Shown here one piece after another: positions 24,801-33,600 of a stretch of 64,000 nucleotides of DNA. A program made the translations under genes and the position numbers. The stretch is from assembly GCA_037783545.1 (NCBI GenBank), contig JBBELK010000024.1:806001-870000 (forward strand). Direction: 5' to 3'. Origin of the DNA: Henricia sp. BOLD:AAB3569 (Eukaryota > Echinodermata > Asteroidea > Spinulosida > Echinasteridae). The notes under the pieces were generated by a model. That model searched no databases, was not told the DNA's origin, and was given only the letters and a program-made list of their open reading frames with translations. Every line of letters starts with the position of its first letter. The stretch's first letter is position 1.

Positions 24801-27800
24801 ATTTCGTTCTAACCAAACAATCATAAAAAAATATCTCCTCAAAATACAATCCAAGAAAAAAACTAGGAAATTTGCAATCTCTAATTTAGATGTGGAAGCA
24901 AAAACGATGGTGTGGTCACTGCATTGCTTTATGAAACAGACAAATAGTAGTTTACAAAGCATCTTTTTTTTGACGATATCCTTGAAACTATATGGATTGG
25001 GAGTGCGAAATCTCAGAATAGTAGCGAGAAAAATATGCCAAATTATATGGTAGGGTATCAAAATCTAAACAGCCATGGGGGAAAAAAGGGGCGTGTCAAA
25101 AATGTGATCTGGACACGCTCCTTTAATTCATCTCATTCAAAACGAGGTATTTCTAAGTATTATTGACTCAATAAATTCAACGACAAAATATGAATTTTTT
25201 TATAGTTATTCATAAAATGTTGGTAACACAAGCCTATAAACAATTGGTTCAGATGAAATTTACAATGCTTCACATGAATGGTGTGAAATTTTGCTGCTCC
25301 ATGGTGGCTAATTTTTAAAAAAAAAAGTATATAGTCAAAAAGGTTTTGGATATAAGGACCCTGTTCACATTTGAGAAATTGCTTCAATCGACGAAGATCA
25401 GTTAATCATCGTTAGTTAATGAAGCATGTGTTCACATCTCACTTAACGAGGATCAAATGAAGCTGTGGGAGGCCACGTCGCGCATCAAGCATTAAGCTTT
25501 AAATGTCTGACGCGCTGTGGTTTTTGAGTGGTGCGTCAAAAACAAAGCTTGCTGGGCGTTTGACGTGTGATGCGCTTGTGCAACCAGGCCTACCAAATCA
25601 CTTTGTCGAACGAAGGGAGCATTCACATTACAAATTTGTTTCGTCGAATGAAGCGATCTCTTCATCGAATGAAGCCATTTTGCTTTGTAGAACGGAGAGA
25701 TTCTAATCTTCATCGAATAAAGAGGCACGCGATGACATCAAAAAGTCTCTTCGTCGAATGAAGCAATTTCTCTAGTGAGAACGTTTTTAAAGACACCGTG
25801 AGTAAACTTTATGGAATGGCCCAGTTCATACCTTGAGACTGTGCAATAAGAACACTCGCATTAAGTTGCCACACATCATCCCCAGCCTCTTGAGCTGCCC
25901 CAAGACTCTTCTCCCCAAAGTCATGTGCCTCTGCATAGCCCCCAAGCTCCAAGTGACAGCGGCCTATTTCATGGTACAGCCATGTAGCCTCCAATTTGGA
26001 TTTCACCAGGGGTAGTTTTTCGTTCCAGTGACTTATGGCTTGGTCAAACTTGCCCGTGCGGGCGTAGACGCGACCAAGATTGTCCAGGGCTCTGGATATG
26101 CCGTCTTCAAATTTACTGCAAAGAGAATTTTTGTTTACATTGCAATAAACTGCTGAAGTGAATAAGTCATCTTTTGTTAGTTGCCTAGGCAATGCATAGT
26201 TCCGACCTGTCAATCAACCGAACCCGCCGACCAATCACAACAGAGCTAGCAGATGTCACCCACATAGGTCAAAGTGCACTGTACGTTCACAACAACATGA
26301 TCACGCTATATGTTCTGCCGGCCCCATACAATTTGTACAGTGTTGTATGCGACGATCCGGGTGAATTTTTGGTTTCAAGGCCGTTCAAAGGCTTCGTTGT
26401 TCAAAGGTACGAAAGCTATATTTCGTGATGATATGATATCCCTGTATTACTGGCCCTTTACTCAGTGTGTTCTAAGATAACTGTTGAGCCTGAAACATGA
26501 ATACCTTTGAGTTTTCTTTAATGAATCTGTGCTTTCCGTTGAAAGTCCCATTGCTTTGTGCGTTGTGTGTCGCCATTTTTGACGATAGCGTGTGAGCCAT
26601 AGCAACAATGTCCAAGGGGGCGGGGTTAACTGGGCAAAATCGGAACTATGCATTAGCTCTACACTACAAATCACTAAACCGTGTCCCTGTGCTTTCGCAA
26701 TGGTACTTTTTCCGACGGCAATAGACTGCCGAAGTGAGTACGTCACCTTTTGTTGGTTGCCTAGGCAATTGGATCTAAACTAAAAACCACTCAACCGTGT
26801 CCCAGTGCTTTTCCAATGGTACTTTTCCCGACGGCCATGATAGTTTAGATCCAATTGCCATGGCAACGCACGTCACACTTCGGCTGTCTATGATGTTTAG
26901 AGCCAATTGCCATGGCAACTCACGAAGATAAAATTGTAGCAATGGTTTTTTCCAAAAAAATAAATAAATAAATAAATAGTAATAAATGTGACGGGCTCTA
27001 CGAAAATGAGTCACAAGTCGCGCTGGCTAGTATTCTTTTTGCGACCATAAAAAGAAATCCACGCTCAATAAAATACAAAAAAAACACAACGAAAATTCCT
27101 GGCGGTGCCCAGATACCGCCTGGAATGTCTGTGTTCCCCCTGGAATGTATGTGTTACGCCTGGAATTTCTTTTGTGTTTAGGTATTTTATTGAGCGTAGA
27201 AATGCCACAGATTTCTTTTTATGGTCGCAAAAAGAATACTAGCCAGCGCGACTTGTGACTCATTTTCGTAGAGCCCGTCACAAATTGTCAAACGTACGGT
27301 CGAAGACCGGTACAAACAAAAGAAACAATCTTAGTGGACGTGAAAGAATCTTTTGTTATCCCTTTGTCCATCTATCCTCGGTCGTAATATAATAGCAAAA
27401 AAGATTGAATGCGCCTTTCCATGTACGTTCTGCGTGCGTTCTACGTGCATTCTGCGTGCGTTCCCTATACTTCAGCACAGCAATGTGCAGGATGCAGATG
27501 CAAAACAAACCGAAAAAGTGCATACGAAAAAGCGGCTTAAGAGAAAATGTCAAACCTACTTTTCTTTGGAAATATTGAGATCAGTACGGTGATGTTCAAG
27601 TGCCTCCCCCATCTTGCCCATATCTAGGCAAGAATTGCCCAAGGAGCTGTGTAGATTGGACAAGAACTCCTGTTTCTCAGGGACATCATCGTCTCGCCAT
27701 GTCTCCACTGTCTTCAGAATCTTCTGGGCTTGCTTTAAGGCTTCTTTTGGCCGACCCTCGGCAAGGGCTGAGCAAACAAATATATAACAGATTGGAAAAT

Positions 27801-30629
27801 CTTGCTAAAACGAAATCAAACCTTTATTATACCCGAGAAATAAACTTTGTGCAAAAAAACAAGAACTATTACTGACTGAAAAGCGGATCCGAACCGCACA
27901 AAGAGTGGCAATTTTAGTGATTCGCCACATTTTGTCCGAATAGTGGGCAAAGAATGACATTTATGCGTACAACATGTTCATGTATTGCCATATTGATTGC
28001 TTTCCGTGACGTAGAACGTCCGGGAATATTTGGGTGTCAACGGTCTCGCGTGTACATGCGTGCACCAATAGACGCACAAGGACACACATAAAATATACTC
28101 GCCGGCGTATTTTCATTCGAAGATGCCTCACGCGCGCGTTGCAATACGTTCAAATTATTGAGCACGCACCCAGCTTGTAAAAACGAAAGTGCTTTTACTT
28201 GATCAAGACTTTTAGCCTGAAGAAATACATATATTGAAATATCTTTATTGAAACAATACCTGGCACGGTATGTGACAGAGTGACTCCCCCTACTGCCCTT
28301 ATACCTCAACACACTCTTCCCTTTTGTTAACGCACCAACACTCCTAAAACCTGAAAGGAATTTCTTTGATGTTTGAGACACAATGGAGGACCAACAGAAG
28401 GGGGAGTACCCACTGCCAAATATCGTGCTGCATATGTTAACACCAACCTGTATCAATTTCCTCCAGATTCTTCAAGATGTACTTGGATGGGTCCGATGGT
28501 TTAGACTTGTTCTTATCTCGTTGACCCTTGGTAACTTCTTTATCTCGCTTGCGTGCGTACATCGGCTTTTGCTGACGCCAGAACTCTGTACGCGTGTCTA
28601 GGTAATCTATGCCTTGGTTGACGAGGTCGTAAATACGACTGCCGCTTTCTGTTTTAAGGCTTGTCAAATCTGATTCGGAAAATGCAGAGGGGAAAAAATT
28701 GGTTCAGTCTAGAAAATTTGAATTACTGATTTAACTTAAGAAGCGTGTCCAGATCACATTTTTTGACCCCCATTTTTTCCCATGGGTGTTCAGATTATGA
28801 TATCATATCACTTGTCATATTTTTCTCGTTACCCTTCTGAAATCTCGCATTCTCAATCTGTATATTTTTAAGGATATCGTTTTGTAACATTTTGTAGCAA
28901 TGCATCAGTAAAATTAAAATTGCTTCCTGAGCCAAGCTGGCTCATACGGCCGGTACTCATCCCCGGTTTTGTTGGCATCGAGTGACTAGGAGAATTGTTA
29001 CCACCCCCTGGATGGGATGCCAGTCCATCATAGGTTTACCCCAGCAGTTAGTTGGGTTTCCCAACTAATATATTTGCCTGTACCCATTTATACACCTGGG
29101 TGGAAAGAATGTGGAGTAAAGTGTTTTGTCTAAGGACACAATGCGATAGCAGTGACAAGGCTTTGAACCATGGACCTATCACCACCGCGTCTTCAAAATG
29201 CATTAGTGGCTACATCTTTACACACACAAAAATGCTGTGTGACTTCCGACTGATTTTTGTGCTGGAGGATCAGAAATGCTGAATGTTATAACTCCTCATC
29301 AGGGGCTGTCCAAAGTTGTCAACATTTTCACGGTTCTACAAAGCGTAAGAAGTTGGAGGGGGTCGAAGGCCGTGTGCGACTTTACACATGCACTGTCAAA
29401 TGAAATGTTGATGACTCTTCATGGTACTGACAGAACAATTTTGATAAGGAGTATTTCAGGGAGGTGGTCTTGAAAAATACTACGCTCTGTAGAACCGTGA
29501 AAATGTTGACAACTTTGGACGACCCCTTTTACCTTCATCTTTAAGCAGCTTGTCCAGGAAGACTTTGTCCGCATACAACTCCCCAAGAAGCTGTTTTGTA
29601 GTCTCTTTCTCTTTCTCAGATTTCTCTGGCTTGGGTTGACGGCGTTTCTTCTTACTGTCTTGTTGTTTAGTGGCCGGTTTGCTGTAGCCCATCCTTGGAG
29701 TTTTCTTTGTTTTGCTCTGTAGAAACAGTTAAAATTGGCTGGAAGTTTCACAAAAATACACTAACAGACCAAATGACCAAACTAATACACAATTCTTGTT
29801 AGGCTGGAATCACACCGAGCCTTTGTAAATTTGACGCATGTCGCTTTAAGAAAAAGCGGCGTGGAGGGATTTTGGAGTGAAACGACACACTGAAAATTAC
29901 GGAATCACTAAAAGATTCGAAAAGAAAGATTTGGAGCTTGAAGTCTATTGAGGACGCCTGGATTATTAAAATACGATTGACAAAGGTTCTATATGTTTCA
30001 TCAGACATTTAGGAATGTACATGTGGACATGATGCACAATGAATGTAGCCTTTTGGCATTAAACTCATGGTGGCGCTTGTATTGAGAATCGTCTGAATTA
30101 GGCACTTTCCATTTTAACCTTGTGCACATACAAAAAACAATTGAAAGAAACAAAAGGATGCTGTCACCTCGTCTTGTTTGTGGAAATGTGACAGGTCGCC
30201 AATGGTCTCCAGTTTTACAATTGATGGATCTGCAAAATTAAGAATACTGGAATTAATTAAATAAATAATTAATAAATAAATATCAAGGAAAATGTGAACA
30301 TTCTTCTAAAATGTGAAATGTATTCTTTGCAAGATGATACTTTTTATTAATTCCTGGAATAAGGGCATAATCTAAAGAAAAAAATGCTTACTTAATAAAT
30401 AAATAATGTACTTAATAAATAAAATGTACATGAAAAGGCGCATTCAGTCTCTGTGCTCTTGTATTATATTACGACCAAGGATAGATGAACAAAGGGATAA
30501 CAAAAGATTCTTTCACGTCCTCGAGCATTGTTTCTTTTGTTTGTACCGGTCTTTGACCGTACGTTTACAATTTTTTATTAATTAGGTGATCGGGCCAACA
30601 GCCCGATCACCTATTACTCTCGTACGATT

Positions 30630-30671
<42 letters not shown>

Positions 30672-33600
30672 CTTTTTCCACTCAAACGTTTCCAGAGCTT
30701 TTCTTCAAAACGGTTCAAGCTATCAACTTGAAACTTTGTAGGAACATCAACCCCAATGTGAAGGTGTGCATACAAGTGTGACGTCATTGTGACGTCATTG
30801 GGTATCAAATTACAACCCAAAAATGACTAAAATATGCATGTTTTAAAATGCTTCCGTCTGGAAAACCACGTGACCCATGATTTTCGTATTTAGCCGGTTT
30901 ATAGATAAGATCATGGCCTACGATTTTCTTCGTGTGGGCATTTTCATCTGACCCTTCCTTCTGGGGTCAATCTGAGGTCAAAGTTCAACGAAAACGAAAA
31001 TCGCAATTTTTGCACTTATTGAGCAACAATGCCCATCAAACCAAGCTGAATCTTTAAGTAACTAAGTACAGGCATAGGTCCTATGGCAGACTTTCACCAG
31101 CGTGTATAATATTATGATGGCATCAAGCGTGACGTCATCGTGACGTCATCAAGTATCAAATTACACCCCCCAAAAAAACAAAATATGCATATTTTAAAAT
31201 GCTTCCGTCTTGAAAACCACGTGACCCAGGATCTTCGTATTTGGCAGGTTTACAGATGACATTCTGTGCTACAATTTTCTTTGTGTGGGTATTTTCATCT
31301 GACCCTTCCTTCTGGGGTCAATTGGAGGTCAAAGTTCAACGAAACTGAGAATCTCAGTTTTTACACTTACCAGCAACAATGCCCATCAAACCAAGCTGAA
31401 TCGTTAGTAAATTAGATACAGACATAGGCCCTACGGCAGACTTTCACCAGAATGTATAGTATCACGATGGCATCAAGTGTGACGTAATCATGACGTCATC
31501 AGGTGTCAAATTACAAAAATTGAAAGGTTATTATTTCCAAAATTCATATCTCAAGAACCGTAATAGATACTTGAACAATTCTTTCACAACATGATAAGTC
31601 TAAATGAACTGAACAAATCATACGATGTCATGACCCCTGTGTGACGCCTACTTCCGGTCCAAACCGGAAGTTGTTCGAAAATGTGCATTTTGTAAGCGTT
31701 TTGAATGCAAATAGATTCAAAGTGGTAGTGAATTTGACCATATTTCTACGGAACGAAATGTTTCCACACATGTGGACCTTTTGACTATACCATTGGTGAC
31801 GTCATTACATGGACGGTGGTTACGTAATGTGGTGTCAAATCACGCAAATTTGGAGCTGAGATGTTTTAAAATGCTGTATCTTGAAAACTACAACAGATAT
31901 TGGTATGATTCCTTCGCCACATTTAAGAACTTGATGTTCAACATATTGTTCAACAATTTGTGCACAAAATTGTGACGTCATGATGTCGTCACAGGTGTCA
32001 CATTACAAGATTTCAAAGGTTATTATTTCAACAATTCATATCTCAAAACGGTGCAAGCTATCAACCCCCAGCTATGGCGGATATGCAGGGAGGAGATATT
32101 AGTTACCGGATTAGTGTATACAGCAGCCGATTTCACGAAACTTTACGCAATTGCGCAAGTCCACTTACGCCATAAGTTATTGCGCAAGTAATGGCGTAAG
32201 TGGACTTGCGCAATTGCGTAAAGTTTCGTGAAATCGGCTGCTGAACTTCCATTTTTGCCATTCCACAGGTGATAACAACGTCTGAAATTCATCACAAAAT
32301 GTTCATTTAACCCGATCACCTGGCGTTTGTAACAACAAACGTCATACCTCTAGTTATTTATTAATTTTTTTATTTGTTTGATTTTATTTGTTGCATTTTT
32401 CATTTATTTTTTAGGAAAAAAACATTGCTATAATTTTATCTTCGTCGACGTGATTTTTCATTCCCAAAATGTCGAGGACATATCAATTTTATCATTTGCA
32501 ATGACCCAATTTTGTTTTTCATGAGTTGACAAGAAAAACCTTACTCAAAGTGTTGATAGACAAACACCACATGAATTTATTTCCGTCTAAAATGGTATTT
32601 AATGCTGGAAATTGACAACCGAAGGGTAGTTTTTTTTAAAAAGTCCTCTGCACGGGACATAATTATAATTCAGTTGAATTGTATAGTCTACATGTATACA
32701 GCTGAAATTTCTTCAGGCTAGTTTACCAACATTCTTCCTTAGATATGTTACACTCTTATTCCACGAATCTGTAAAAAGTTTTATCTTGCAAATGATACAT
32801 AGGGCCTTTAAGTGAACAGTAAAAGGTATGTGTGTGCACTGTGCACACACATTGAAAAAAGAAATCTCACACAAAGTACCATCCTGGACAGAAATAAATT
32901 CACATGACGTTTGTTACATTTGCTATATTTTGAGTAATTTTTTTTCTTGTCAACTCATGAAGTAAAATTTTGAGTCATTGCAAATGATACAATGAGCCTT
33001 TAACAAGTGGTTTGCCACTGCAAATAGAACAACCAAAGTAAAACCTTTCCGGACATGTCAGAATATTTCTCAAAACATTTACACTAATTTTATTTAACAA
33101 TATAAACATGTTACAAATTGAAAAAAACCCTGCAAATCTATGGATTTGGAGTTTGATTTACTTACTTCCAACTGAGTTCTCTATGGCCTCCTGTGCTTTC
33201 TGAATACCCAGACGGAAGTCCTGCAATTCCGGCCTAAGTTTATTACCACGATGGTAGAACATGAGGGCTGTCTCAAAATCCCCCATGTGATATAGGGCCT
33301 CTGCTTTCTGCAACAAGCCCTACATAAATCAGTAAAAACACACACAAAATGGTCACTACAAAGGAACAATCTATGATTTCAAAAATTTTCCAAATGAATG
33401 TTCAGCTGCAGTAGAGTTTTGTGGTCATCCATTTTTGCATTTCAGGGCTGCCGTTGTGTTCATTGGTATACAGTTCAGAAGTTTGCTGAATAAAGTCACT
33501 GATCAACCAATCACTTTTGAGTCACTTTCAGGACTGTTCCGTTTCAGTGATTTTATCCGGGTTCAAGTAAACCACAGTAATGAAATACATAATTTTCTGT

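Larger units (their letters stand above)
30585..32320. mobile_element. Composite element with GGTGATCGGG ends and internal tandem repeat
   Basis: The left edge is aggtgatcgggccaacagc followed by its own inverse. The right edge is aacccgatcacct at about 32310. Inside are T40, a 351-bp tandem array and a nested palindrome (32121). No transposase. It occupies most of ODAD4 intron 3. Confidence 0.6.

Noticed and set aside
30700-31510. CRISPR-like array
   Set aside because: The repeat unit is 351 bp with no spacers, in animal intronic DNA; it is a tandem repeat in a transposon.
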